From contig JAWLBI010000001.1 of assembly GCA_041394985.1 (NCBI GenBank), positions 868,001-932,000 on the forward strand: a stretch of 64,000 nt of DNA, read 5' to 3'. The translations under genes and the position numbers were made by a program. Under the pieces are notes generated by a model, which saw only the letters and a list, made by a program, of their open reading frames with translations, was not told the origin of the DNA and made no database searches. Every line of letters begins with the position of its first letter. The stretch's first letter is position 1. Positions 25,744 to 34,093 of the stretch are shown here, piece after piece. Source of the DNA: JAGLON01 sp041394985 (GTDB lineage Bacteria; Zixibacteria; MSB-5A5; GN15; JAAZOE01).

Positions 25744-27156
25744 ATGGCTGACAATTTCGGAAAAATCGTACAGGTTATCGGCCCGACCGTCGACTGCACC
25801 TTCGATTCCGATAGACTTCCCAACATCCTCAATGCATTGAAGATCAGGGATGCCGAGAAGGGTATCGATCTGACCGTCGAGGTAGCCAACCATATTGGCG
25901 ATAATATCGTTCGGTGCGTCGCGCTGGCGTCGACCGATGGTCTTGTTCGCGGTATGCCGGTACTCGACACCGGAGCGCCGATTTCCGTTCCGGTTGGCGA
26001 AAAATCACTCGGACGACTCTTTAACCTGCTCGGCGATACTATCGATACGCTCGACAAGATCCCGGCAGACAATCTGCGTCATCCGATTCATCGTCCCAGC
26101 CCGCCTCTGACCGAACAGGAAACCAAACCGCAGATGTTCGAGACCGGTATTAAGGTCGTCGACCTGCTGGAACCGTACTCCAAGGGCGGTAAGGTTGGTT
26201 TGTTCGGCGGCGCCGGCGTGGGCAAGACCGTGTTGATTCAGGAGCTCATCCGCAATATCGCGACCGAGCACGGCGGCTATTCCGTCTTCTGCGGCGTCGG
26301 TGAGCGTACTCGTGAAGGTAACGACCTCTGGCTGGAAATGAAAGAGTCCGGCGTGTTGGCGAAAACGGCTCTGATGTTCGGTCAGATGAACGAACCCCCG
26401 GGTGCTCGTCTTCGTGTGGCTCTGTCCGGTCTGACCATGGCCGAGTATTTCCGCGATGAAGAACACCAGGACGTGCTTCTGTTCATCGATAACATTTTCC
26501 GATTCGTACAGGCCGGTTCCGAGGTGTCCGCGCTTCTGGGACGTATGCCGTCCGCGGTGGGATACCAGCCGACCCTGGGTACCGAAATGGGCGCTTTGCA
26601 GGAACGAATCACATCGACCAAAACCGGTTCGATTACGTCAGTGCAGGCGATTTACGTTCCCGCTGACGACTTGACCGACCCGGCGCCTGCGACATCGTTT
26701 GCGCACCTCGATGCCACCTCGGTGTTGTCGCGCCAGATCGCTGAGCTCGGTATTTATCCGGCCATCGACCCGCTCGATTCGACCTCGCGAATTCTCGATC
26801 CGCTGGTCGTCGGAGAAGAGCATTACAATATCGCTCGCGAAGTCCAGCAGATTCTGCAGCGCTATCGCGACCTGCAGGATATCATCGCGATTCTCGGTAT
26901 GGACGAATTGTCCGAAGAAGACCGCCTGACGGTTAACCGCGCTCGTAAGATCCAGCGCTTCTTCTCGCAGCCGTTCTTCGTGGCCGAGGCGTTCACCGGC
27001 AAATCCGGCAAATACGTCAAGGTCGAAGATACGATTAAAGGATTTACGATGATCGTCAGAGGCGAACTCGATCATGTTCCCGAGCAGTGCTTCTACTACT
27101 GCGGCGGTATCGAGGAAGTCTTCGCGAACTATGAAAAACAGAAAGCTCAAGACTAA
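25744..27156 (+). CDS. atpD: ATP synthase F1 subunit beta
   Basis: The catalytic subunit, 470 residues. Walker A GGAGVGKTVL, catalytic glutamate in GVGERTREGNDL, Walker B VLLFIDNIFRF, and the DELSEED-type lever MDELSEED are intact. Its stop shares one base with the atpC start. Confidence 0.98.
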   Translation: MADNFGKIVQVIGPTVDCTFDSDRLPNILNALKIRDAEKGIDLTVEVANHIGDNIVRCVALASTDGLVRGMPVLDTGAPISVPVGEKSLGRLFNLLGDTIDTLDKIPADNLRHPIHRPSPPLTEQETKPQMFETGIKVVDLLEPYSKGGKVGLFGGAGVGKTVLIQELIRNIATEHGGYSVFCGVGERTREGNDLWLEMKESGVLAKTALMFGQMNEPPGARLRVALSGLTMAEYFRDEEHQDVLLFIDNIFRFVQAGSEVSALLGRMPSAVGYQPTLGTEMGALQERITSTKTGSITSVQAIYVPADDLTDPAPATSFAHLDATSVLSRQIAELGIYPAIDPLDSTSRILDPLVVGEEHYNIAREVQQILQRYRDLQDIIAILGMDELSEEDRLTVNRARKIQRFFSQPFFVAEAFTGKSGKYVKVEDTIKGFTMIVRGELDHVPEQCFYYCGGIEEVFANYEKQKAQD

Positions 27157-27554
27157 TGTATAAACTGGCTGTTGTCACACCGGAAAAGGTCATCTATGAA
27201 GAAGAGGTGGCCTCGCTGATAGCTCCCGGAACACTGGGGTATCTGGGAATTCTCAGCAATCACGCCCCGATCATCACATCGCTGAAGCCGGGCATCCTGA
27301 ATGTCAAGGACAATACCGGCAAGGAGATCAACTTCGCGGTGTCCGGCGGTTTTCTGGAATGCTCGAACAATGTCTGCACGATTCTGGCCGATTCGGCCGA
27401 ATTCGCCAAGGATATTGATGTGGAGCGCGCACAGGAATCACTGAAGCGGGCCAAACAGCGCCTGCAGGATGCGGCCGGTAATATTGATACCGGGCGCGCT
27501 CAGGCGGCCTATGAGAGGGCAAAAAACCGGGTGACGCTCGCCAAGCGAGATTAA
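27156..27554 (+). CDS. atpC: ATP synthase F1 subunit epsilon
   Basis: The 132-residue subunit that couples gamma to the c-ring and can inhibit ATP hydrolysis. N-terminal beta-sandwich with VVTPEKVIYEEEV and the conserved GYLGILSNHAPIITSL, and a two-helix C-terminal domain (AQESLKRAKQRLQDAAG). Last gene of the operon. Confidence 0.95.
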   Translation: MYKLAVVTPEKVIYEEEVASLIAPGTLGYLGILSNHAPIITSLKPGILNVKDNTGKEINFAVSGGFLECSNNVCTILADSAEFAKDIDVERAQESLKRAKQRLQDAAGNIDTGRAQAAYERAKNRVTLAKRD

Positions 27555-27586
27555 TTAGTTTTAGCAAAAACCCCCCCTGTTGATTG

Positions 27587-27630
27587 ATACGGTCGGGAGC
27601 CCCCAAGGCTCTCGGCCGTATCTTATTTTA
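27587..27630 (+). terminator. Terminator of the ATP synthase operon
   Basis: A long stem ATACGG..GGGAGCC / GGCTCTC..CCGTAT (27587-27621) with one small mismatch, followed by CTTATTTT. Placed 33 bases after the atpC stop. Confidence 0.8.
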
Positions 27631-27640
27631 AACGCCTTCT

Positions 27641-27663
27641 CCCACGGCATAGCCGTGGGGTAC
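27641..27663. repeat. REP-like hairpin
   Basis: CCCACGGC-AT-(A)GCCGTGGG followed by GTAC. It shares the GGC..GCC core and GTAC border with the RAYT-linked palindromes at 31.9-32.8 kb but has a different outer stem. A decayed copy lies at 28635-28657 ahead of the next gene. Confidence 0.6.
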
Positions 27664-27742
27664 AGCTATTTTAAACCTGTGCCAAACAACGCATTGCGTG
27701 TATAATAATAAGTATATGTACAAAAAATATATCGGGGGATAT

Positions 27743-28588
27743 ATGCGAATAGCTATCTGCCTACTGGTCCTTACAGTTTGCTTTACTGCACTTAGTTACT
27801 CTCAAGAGGAGAATTATCCTCCCTATTTGGATTATACAGTCGAACCTCCATGGCCACACATTTTCCATGAAGGGCAAATGCTGGCTATAGCCTATATTTA
27901 TAATGATACAACGTATCTCAACGGATTTTTCGATTATTGGGAAAATGAATCACTGCCTATTTGTGACTCAGAGTATGCCGAACTACCAATTATTGAAAAG
28001 AGTATTTATGATATCTTTCAGGTTTTCTTCAAGCCCGATACGACACTGTATTTAAAAATTAAAAATAACAGATCAATGGATGAGCAAGAGAAAAGGTGTG
28101 AACTCAACTTCAACGCATTTTATGAACATGCAGAATATTTAATTATACAGTGTAGTGTTCCCTATGAAATTGTCTCGAACTATGATAGTGTCATGCAATC
28201 GGACATATTTCTGAATAATGTAAATGTGTTGGTATCAGACACGCTTAAAGACTTTAGGCCGGATATTAGAATTGGGGAGAAAAAAATACTGTATCTGCAT
28301 AGTAAATATGAAAATGCTTTGGAGGATTATTTACGACATTCGGGACGGTACAATAATTGCGATAAACGGTATTTCATATCCGATAAAGTGCAAATCACAT
28401 TAGATAATTGGGGCTGTGATTATCTCTATGAAACACTTCCAAGGATTTATAATGTGATCTTCAATGAAACCCTATCAAAAGCTGTTATAAATTATCAACC
28501 CAGACATGGATACGGTGCAGAGGTTGAGTATATTAGGTCAGAGACAGGATGGAAAAAATCTCGAGTTATTGCTATAATGTTTAGTTAA
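27743..28588 (+). CDS. Exported protein of unknown function, paralogue of next gene
   Basis: Unrecognised family. The ATG at 27743 has GGGGGAT ahead and gives 281 residues with a signal peptide ending SYSQ. It shares several blocks with the lipoprotein at 28736: DTTYLNGFFDYWENESLP against DTTFLMPFFTRWQNESLP, EKSIYDIFQVFF against EKAIYDVFEMFY, FRPDIRIGEKKILYL against FRPDIKCRGKKVLYL, and FNETL against FNESL. The conserved W-x-N-E-S-L-P and F-R-P-D-I-K suggest a common fold. The two arose by tandem duplication. AT-rich compared with the ATP synthase genes. Confidence 0.7.
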   Translation: MRIAICLLVLTVCFTALSYSQEENYPPYLDYTVEPPWPHIFHEGQMLAIAYIYNDTTYLNGFFDYWENESLPICDSEYAELPIIEKSIYDIFQVFFKPDTTLYLKIKNNRSMDEQEKRCELNFNAFYEHAEYLIIQCSVPYEIVSNYDSVMQSDIFLNNVNVLVSDTLKDFRPDIRIGEKKILYLHSKYENALEDYLRHSGRYNNCDKRYFISDKVQITLDNWGCDYLYETLPRIYNVIFNETLSKAVINYQPRHGYGAEVEYIRSETGWKKSRVIAIMFS

Positions 28589-28735
28589 AATACTATTGTG
28601 TCCCTCAAGGCTCTACCTTAGGAAATTCGTCCCTCCCACGGCTCAGTCGTTGGTACGCCGCATCATATTTTAAACCTTTTCCCACAGAAATTTGTCATAT
28701 TAATTAGATGCCATATTAGTGAATGCGGGGGAGGG

Positions 28736-29503
28736 ATGACTTTGAGACTCTGCTTATTAATTGTATCATGCCTATTATTGATCAGTTGCGGGCCGCATAA
28801 GGATCATGCGCTATTGTATCAGGAAATGATGGCCAAAGCGCCGATGGATGAAATCATCAGAGAAGGACTACAACTAAAGTTCGCATATAAGCATAAGGAT
28901 ACGACATTCCTTATGCCTTTTTTTACTCGCTGGCAAAATGAATCGCTGCCAATAACTGATATTGAATACGACAGGCTGTCTGAAGTCGAAAAAGCCATCT
29001 ATGATGTTTTTGAGATGTTTTATGTTAGGGGGCAGAATCTACATGAGTCCGAATATCTCGTTGTTCAAAATACCATTGATTATAAAGTGGTCACCAAAAT
29101 GATTGGACTTGATACTCTTTCAAGTTACTCCATGAGTGAATTACGACTATTGCAGGAAGGGCGAATCGATGATTTCAGGCCGGATATCAAATGCCGAGGC
29201 AAAAAAGTACTGTATCTTTCAGATAAGTATCTTGAAGCAGTAACATCGTTTTATAAAAGCGGCGGATTTTTTGGGAAAAGGGAATTTTTATTGCCAAAAA
29301 TGAAGGTTCAGCCAAATCATTGGAGCATGAAATTCTATTATTATGTGACTTTTCCAGATGTGCATGAGATTACATTTAATGAATCTTTGGACCAGGCCAG
29401 AATAATCTACAGGGCTACATTTAACACAGGAAGATACGCGATTTATGAAAGAAGCAATTCCGGATGGCTTATGGTTAAGGATGTTGAAAAATGGATTGAG
29501 TAG
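28736..29503 (+). CDS. Lipoprotein of unknown function, paralogue of previous gene
   Basis: A 255-residue lipoprotein: signal peptide with lipobox LISC, then a body homologous to the preceding gene (see blocks listed there). A GGGGGAGGG ribosome site sits just before the ATG. This copy lacks the insertion of about 30 residues that the other has after the DIFQVFF block. Its upstream region resembles that of the first copy (a degenerate CCCACGGC hairpin, then ATTTTAAACCT), so promoter and gene were duplicated together. Confidence 0.7.
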   Translation: MTLRLCLLIVSCLLLISCGPHKDHALLYQEMMAKAPMDEIIREGLQLKFAYKHKDTTFLMPFFTRWQNESLPITDIEYDRLSEVEKAIYDVFEMFYVRGQNLHESEYLVVQNTIDYKVVTKMIGLDTLSSYSMSELRLLQEGRIDDFRPDIKCRGKKVLYLSDKYLEAVTSFYKSGGFFGKREFLLPKMKVQPNHWSMKFYYYVTFPDVHEITFNESLDQARIIYRATFNTGRYAIYERSNSGWLMVKDVEKWIE

Positions 29504-29709
29504 CAAATTCCTATAAAATCATAATCAATTTGCATCCTTCTAAGTCCTTATCTGTATAACTATTAGCGCTCGAAATTTCACAAAATCCGCCTTTGTCGGG
29601 AAGAAAACTCAGCCCGCCGTGTAACCCTACTAAACGCCGTGCAGCCATCGAGTTTTTCTTCGCGATCCCACAACGGCTCAACCCAACCGCCATCCAAGAG
29701 GAGGGTATA

Positions 29710-31404
29710 ATGAAAAAGTTACTAATTCTTGCAGTCGCGTCGCTCCTGCTGTATGCTTGCAGCAGTAAGCCGCCGGTTGAAGAAAAACAGGATAATAGTA
29801 AAACAGAACAAGATGCCGCCCAGGCCGCTCCTGTAGCTACTGTCGATGAGTTACTCTCAAAAGAGACAGGTCTAGTCACGACTGTTCAAGGTCAAAGAAA
29901 AGGAATTGAATATCAAGCCTGCGGTGCAATGCAAATCCGCGGCTGCCGCGCTCCCGGTTTCGATGATTTTAATACCGAGGAATATTCCCACATCACGGAA
30001 AACGGGTTCCTGGCCGTGACCGACCATCCGCTGTCGACGTTTTCCATCGATGTCGATGCTGCTTCTTATAGTAATGTCCGCCGGTTTATCACCGAAAGCC
30101 AGCAACCGCCGGTCGATGCCGTCCGCATCGAGGAGTTGATCAATTATTTCACGTATGACTATCCGCAGCCGACTGGCGATCATCCGTTTTCGGTTATTAC
30201 CGAAATCTCCGACTGTCCGTGGAATACAAACAATCGCCTGTTGCATATCGGCCTGCAGGGAAAATCATTCGAATCCGAGGAACTCCCGGCCAGCAACCTC
30301 GTGTTTCTGTTGGATGTTTCCGGCTCGATGAATTCACCGGATAAGCTCGGTTTGGTAAAAAAAGCCTTCCGGATGCTCACCGATAATCTGCGCGAACAAG
30401 ACCGTGTGGCCATCGTTGTGTATGCCGGAGCCGCAGGTCTGGTGCTGCCGTCGACATCGGGCGACAATAAACAGGAAATCCTGGCCGCTATCGAAAAGCT
30501 GCATGCGGGCGGTTCGACTGCCGGAGGAGCCGGTATTCGCCTGGCTTATGAAGTCGCCTCCAAGAATCTCATCAAGGGCGGCAACAACCGCGTGATTCTC
30601 GCCACCGACGGTGATTTTAATGTCGGCATCTCCAATACATCCGATATGGTGCGGTTGATGGAAGAGAAGCGCGAGTTGGGTATCTCCATAACCGTGCTCG
30701 GTTTCGGCATGGGCAATCTCAAAGACAGTCGCATGGAACAGATGGCCGACAACGGTAACGGTAATTACTATTACATAGACAATGAAAAGGAAGCGAAGAA
30801 GGTATTCGTCAATGAAATGGGTTCGACGCTGTTCACCATTGCCAAGGACGTAAAGATTCAGATCGAATTCAATCCGGTCAGGGTGGCATCGTATCGGTTG
30901 ATCGGCTATGAGAATCGCCTGCTCAACGATGAAGATTTCAACGATGATAAGAAGGACGCCGGAGAAATCGGCGCCGGGCATACTGTGACTGCTCTGTATG
31001 AGATCGTTCCGGCGGGAGGCGAAACGGGGCAGGCCTCGATTGATCCGCTCAAGTACCAGACGACCGGTATTACGAATACCGCGGTCGACAGCGATGAGCT
31101 GTTGACGCTGAAGCTCCGCTACAAGCAGCCGGACGGAGATGTGAGCCGATTGATTTCCGTGCCGGTGATTGATGAGCATCTGGCAATTAACAAGACTTCG
31201 AATAATTTCCGCTTCTCGGCGGCCGTGGCCGAATTCGGGATGCTGCTGCGCGGATCGGAATTTTCCGGTGATGCGACGTTTGCCGATGTGATCGATTTGG
31301 CCGGAGGTGCCAGAGGCAGGGATAAGTTCGAATATCGGTCGGAGTTTATTGATCTGGTGAAGCGGTGTAAAGATATGGGCTTTGAAGTGGCGCAGAAGAA
31401 TTAG
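29710..31404 (+). CDS. VWA-domain lipoprotein, YfbK-like
   Basis: A 564-residue lipoprotein. The start at 29710 is preceded by GAGGAGGG and gives a signal peptide with lipobox LYAC; the longer open frame upstream is not coding. After a linker comes an N-terminal YfbK-type domain (STFSIDVDAASYSNVRRF, INYFTYDYPQP), a von Willebrand A domain with MIDAS DVSGSM and ATDGDFNVG, and a C-terminal DUF3520-like domain (LLTLKLRYKQPDG). Members are widespread outer-membrane or periplasmic proteins of unknown role; ligand binding through the metal site is likely. Confidence 0.88.
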   Translation: MKKLLILAVASLLLYACSSKPPVEEKQDNSKTEQDAAQAAPVATVDELLSKETGLVTTVQGQRKGIEYQACGAMQIRGCRAPGFDDFNTEEYSHITENGFLAVTDHPLSTFSIDVDAASYSNVRRFITESQQPPVDAVRIEELINYFTYDYPQPTGDHPFSVITEISDCPWNTNNRLLHIGLQGKSFESEELPASNLVFLLDVSGSMNSPDKLGLVKKAFRMLTDNLREQDRVAIVVYAGAAGLVLPSTSGDNKQEILAAIEKLHAGGSTAGGAGIRLAYEVASKNLIKGGNNRVILATDGDFNVGISNTSDMVRLMEEKRELGISITVLGFGMGNLKDSRMEQMADNGNGNYYYIDNEKEAKKVFVNEMGSTLFTIAKDVKIQIEFNPVRVASYRLIGYENRLLNDEDFNDDKKDAGEIGAGHTVTALYEIVPAGGETGQASIDPLKYQTTGITNTAVDSDELLTLKLRYKQPDGDVSRLISVPVIDEHLAINKTSNNFRFSAAVAEFGMLLRGSEFSGDATFADVIDLAGGARGRDKFEYRSEFIDLVKRCKDMGFEVAQKN

Positions 31405-31440
31405 CTATAAATGCACGCTTACTCCACTGTTGTTGTTGCG

Positions 31441-31480
31441 CACGGCCGGGTTGTGTGAAGACCCGGCCGTGTTTCTCCTT
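31441..31480 (+). terminator. Terminator of the VWA lipoprotein gene
   Basis: Perfect 10-bp arms CACGGCCGGG (31441-31450) and CCCGGCCGTG (31462-31471), followed by TTTCTCCTT. Confidence 0.8.
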
Positions 31481-31789
31481 AGCGCACTTCCCAATGTCCC
31501 ATCCGCGAGAGCGGTCCTCAGTGGACTCTTCCCAAGAGAAAAGAGATTTTTCTATTCGTTAAATAAAACTGGCGAGCCGGCGGCTCCGATTATTCTATTT
31601 TGATGTGTGAACCCATTGATCGGGAAAGTCAGACTCCGGGAGGAAATAGCACAAAAAAGAGAAATCAAGGAGCAGTATCAATGAGTTGTCTTCCTACGTC
31701 GGCAATATACACAACAGAGTTGATTAACGCAAGCATTTTCGTCAATTTATTTATGTTTATGTAATGCGTTGATAATAGTTAAATTAATC

Positions 31790-31940
31790 TCCCACGGCAC
31801 AGCCCTGAGCCACAGCGGAGGCCTTTCTCCTCGATATTCTAAATCGGTATCCCAAGGTCTTACTACCCGGTATCCCAAGGCTTCATATCCGATCTCCCAA
31901 AGGCTTTTTATACCCGGTACCCCAAGGCTTCAGCCTTGGG
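31790..31940. repeat. Cluster of REP-like units upstream of RAYT gene
   Basis: Several copies and fragments of a short unit of form CGGTA(T/C)CCCAAGGCTT, spaced about 25-30 bases, ending in the perfect hairpin CCCAAGGCT-TC-AGCCTTGGG (31921-31940). A CCCACGGCACAGCC fragment lies at about 31790. The stretch 31481-31790 before it holds no visible gene. Confidence 0.65.
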
Positions 31941-31960
31941 ATAAGACGCAGCGATAGCCT

Positions 31961-32075
31961 CACATGGCTAAAGCCATGTGGTACCGAGTGGAGTGCTTTG
32001 CTGCGTGAGTAAATGAATTCGTACCCGGTTACCAAAGCCGTTTCATACCCGGTACCCCAAGGCTTCAGCCTTGGG
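31961..32075. repeat. 115-bp direct repeat, copy A
   Basis: Begins with the perfect palindrome CACATGGCTAAAGCCATGTG (31961-31980) and ends with CCCAAGGCTTCAGCCTTGGG (32056-32075). It matches copy B (32659-32773) at 107 of 115 positions by hand count, with no gap. Confidence 0.9.
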
Positions 32076-32121
32076 ATTAGATGTGATAGCGGATAATAAA
32101 ATACCACCCTATGTTATTGTC

Positions 32122-32655
32122 ATGAATCAAATACGACATTTTGATTATTCTGGTACTGTGCGATTTATAACAATAGCATGTCATAATAGACTGAAACTAT
32201 TAGCCAAAGATCGCCTGCGCAACAAATTCTGCAGCCACTTAGAGGAATTTCATAAAAGAGTGAGGATAAAACTATTTGCCTATGTGATTATGCCAAACCA
32301 TGTTCACCTCGTGTTGCTTCCTCCTGACGGACTTAAAATAGGTAAGTCTATAGGCCAACTAAAAAGTCAGTTTGCTTACGATGTAATTCAATCGTGGAAA
32401 AATACCAATGATCATATTCTGGATTCTATTCGGGTGCCGAATCGTCTAAGGCAAGATTATGCGTTTTGGATGATTCGGTGCCATGACTATAACTGCAGGA
32501 CAACAGACAAAGTCATTGAGAAGATAAAGTATTGTCACAGGAACCCTATTAGGGCCGGCTTAGCGAAAGATATGTCTGATTGGCCATGGTCAAGTTATCG
32601 TTGGTATAATGGAGATCGAAAGGGAATAGTTACAATTGACGATTTACCGATTTGA
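32122..32655 (+). CDS. REP-associated tyrosine transposase (RAYT)
   Basis: A 177-residue Y1-type single-strand transposase of the TnpA-REP group. It has the HxH metal motif in MPNHVHLVLLP and the catalytic-tyrosine region KYCHRNPIRAGLAKD, followed by WPWSSYRWY. RAYTs are domesticated relatives of IS200/IS605 transposases that process REP palindromes. The ATG at 32122 gives the family's usual N-terminus (a beta strand, then a FITIACHNR motif); no clear ribosome site is seen. The gene lies exactly between the two 115-bp direct repeats, each carrying two REP hairpins. Confidence 0.92.
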   Translation: MNQIRHFDYSGTVRFITIACHNRLKLLAKDRLRNKFCSHLEEFHKRVRIKLFAYVIMPNHVHLVLLPPDGLKIGKSIGQLKSQFAYDVIQSWKNTNDHILDSIRVPNRLRQDYAFWMIRCHDYNCRTTDKVIEKIKYCHRNPIRAGLAKDMSDWPWSSYRWYNGDRKGIVTIDDLPI

Positions 32656-32658
32656 ATT

Positions 32659-32773
32659 CACATGGCTAAAGCCATGTGGTACCGAGTGGAAAGCTGGGCT
32701 GCGTGAGTAAATGAATTCGTACCTGGTTACCAAAGCCGTTGCATACTCGGTACCCCAAGGCTTGAGCCTTGGG
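32659..32773. repeat. 115-bp direct repeat, copy B
   Basis: Same orientation and length as copy A, starting 3 bases after the RAYT stop. Its last hairpin (32754-32773, with one G for C in the loop) ends one base before the stop codon of the minus-strand response regulator, so it may also act as that operon's 3' hairpin. Confidence 0.9.
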
Positions 32774-34093
32774 TCAATCCATCCCCAGCTTCTTCATCTT
32801 TTTGTATAGATGCGAGCGCTCCAGACCCAGCCTGCGAGCCGCTTCGGCAATATTGCCGCCGCACGTAGATATCGCGCGCTTGATATAGTCCGCCTCGTAC
32901 GACTCGACCGCATCTTTCAAAGGCTGAACGATACCTTCGCCCGCCGACAATAATAGCGGTTTGATATCCGCCTGTGTGGCTGAATCTTTATCGATATAAA
33001 TGGATATGCGCTCGGCGATATTTTTCAGTTCGCGCACATTTCCGGGATAATGATACTCCTGCAATAATTCTTTTGCATCCTTACTCAGTGTAATCGGTGT
33101 CCGACCGGACTGCTGGGCGAAGATGTTCAGGAAATATTCGAACAGCAACACGATGTCTTTTTTCCGCTCGCGCAGGGGAGGAAGGTTGAAGGTGACGACA
33201 TTGAGGCGATAGAACAAATCCTGCCGGAAACTGCCATCGTCAACCGCTTTCAGAATATTCTTATTCGTCGCGGCGATGACCGACAGGTCGATTTTTATCG
33301 TATCCGCCGAACCGACCGGGCGGAGTTCGCCCGATTCGAGGATGCGCAGGATTTTCGCCTGAGCATCGGTGGACATGTCGGCGATTTCATCGAGGAAGAT
33401 CGTCCCGCCGTCGGCCTCGGCGAAGCGGCCGGTTTTATCGCTTGTCGCGCCGGTGAATGAGCCCTTGATATGCCCGAACAATTCGGATTCGACCAATTCC
33501 TTCGGAAGCGCGGCGCAGTTGACCGGGACGAAGCGGCCGGATTTATACCGGCTGTGGCGGTGTATTATGCGAGCCGCCAGTTCCTTACCCGTGCCGTTTT
33601 CTCCGAGAATCAAAAAGCGATTCGAGCGCGGCGCCGTCGTTGTGATGTCCTTAATGAGCTTTTTAATCTCGGCCGATTTGCCGATCATCTCGCCGTATAA
33701 TTGCCGCGACAGCGAGATATTTTCCGACCGGAGCAGTTCCGTCTTGAGGACGTTCTCGATAGTGATGAGAACCCTGTCCAGAGATAGCGGCTTTTCCAGA
33801 AAATCGACCGCGCCGATCTGAATGGCTTTTACCGCAGTGTCGATACCTGAGTGTCCGGAAATCATGATAACCGGCGGCGCATCGTCGATTGCGACGATTT
33901 CCTCCAGCAGCGCCACGCCGTCGCCGTCGGGCAGCATGACATCGAGCATTACCGCATCAAAATCTGAAAATGTCTTTTGCTTCGCCGCCTTGATATTGAT
34001 GCAGGTATCGACCGAATAGCCGCGCCGCCCCAACGCCGCCTTGAGCGTGCTGCGGATTTCATGTTCATCATCGATTAATAGGATATCAGGCAT
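32774..34093 (-). CDS. NtrC-family sigma-54 response regulator
   Basis: 439 residues, start at ATG 34093 (MPDILLIDDEHE). Domains in order: receiver with the phospho-acceptor Asp51 in VMLDVMLPDG and lysine in FLEKPLS; AAA+ sigma-54 activator with Walker A GENGTGKE, a GSFTGA loop in place of the usual GAFTGA, and FLDEIADMS; and a Fis-type helix-turn-helix at the end (GNIAEAARRLGLERSHLYKK). Acidic and central domains make it a phosphorylation-dependent activator of RNA polymerase with sigma-54. It overlaps the histidine kinase gene by 8 bp. The likely target is the divergent gene at 37555. Confidence 0.93.
   Translation of the reverse strand: MPDILLIDDEHEIRSTLKAALGRRGYSVDTCINIKAAKQKTFSDFDAVMLDVMLPDGDGVALLEEIVAIDDAPPVIMISGHSGIDTAVKAIQIGAVDFLEKPLSLDRVLITIENVLKTELLRSENISLSRQLYGEMIGKSAEIKKLIKDITTTAPRSNRFLILGENGTGKELAARIIHRHSRYKSGRFVPVNCAALPKELVESELFGHIKGSFTGATSDKTGRFAEADGGTIFLDEIADMSTDAQAKILRILESGELRPVGSADTIKIDLSVIAATNKNILKAVDDGSFRQDLFYRLNVVTFNLPPLRERKKDIVLLFEYFLNIFAQQSGRTPITLSKDAKELLQEYHYPGNVRELKNIAERISIYIDKDSATQADIKPLLLSAGEGIVQPLKDAVESYEADYIKRAISTCGGNIAEAARRLGLERSHLYKKMKKLGMD

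Noticed and set aside
30334..31179. 281-codon minus-strand frame in the VWA lipoprotein gene
   Set aside because: Opposite strand of a clear coding gene; no ribosome site and no recognisable domain.
31382..31603. Short plus-strand frame after the VWA gene
   Set aside because: It runs through the terminator hairpin and has no start signal.
32071..32121. Longer N-terminus for the RAYT gene
   Set aside because: It would start inside the direct repeat hairpin and adds residues that lack family similarity.
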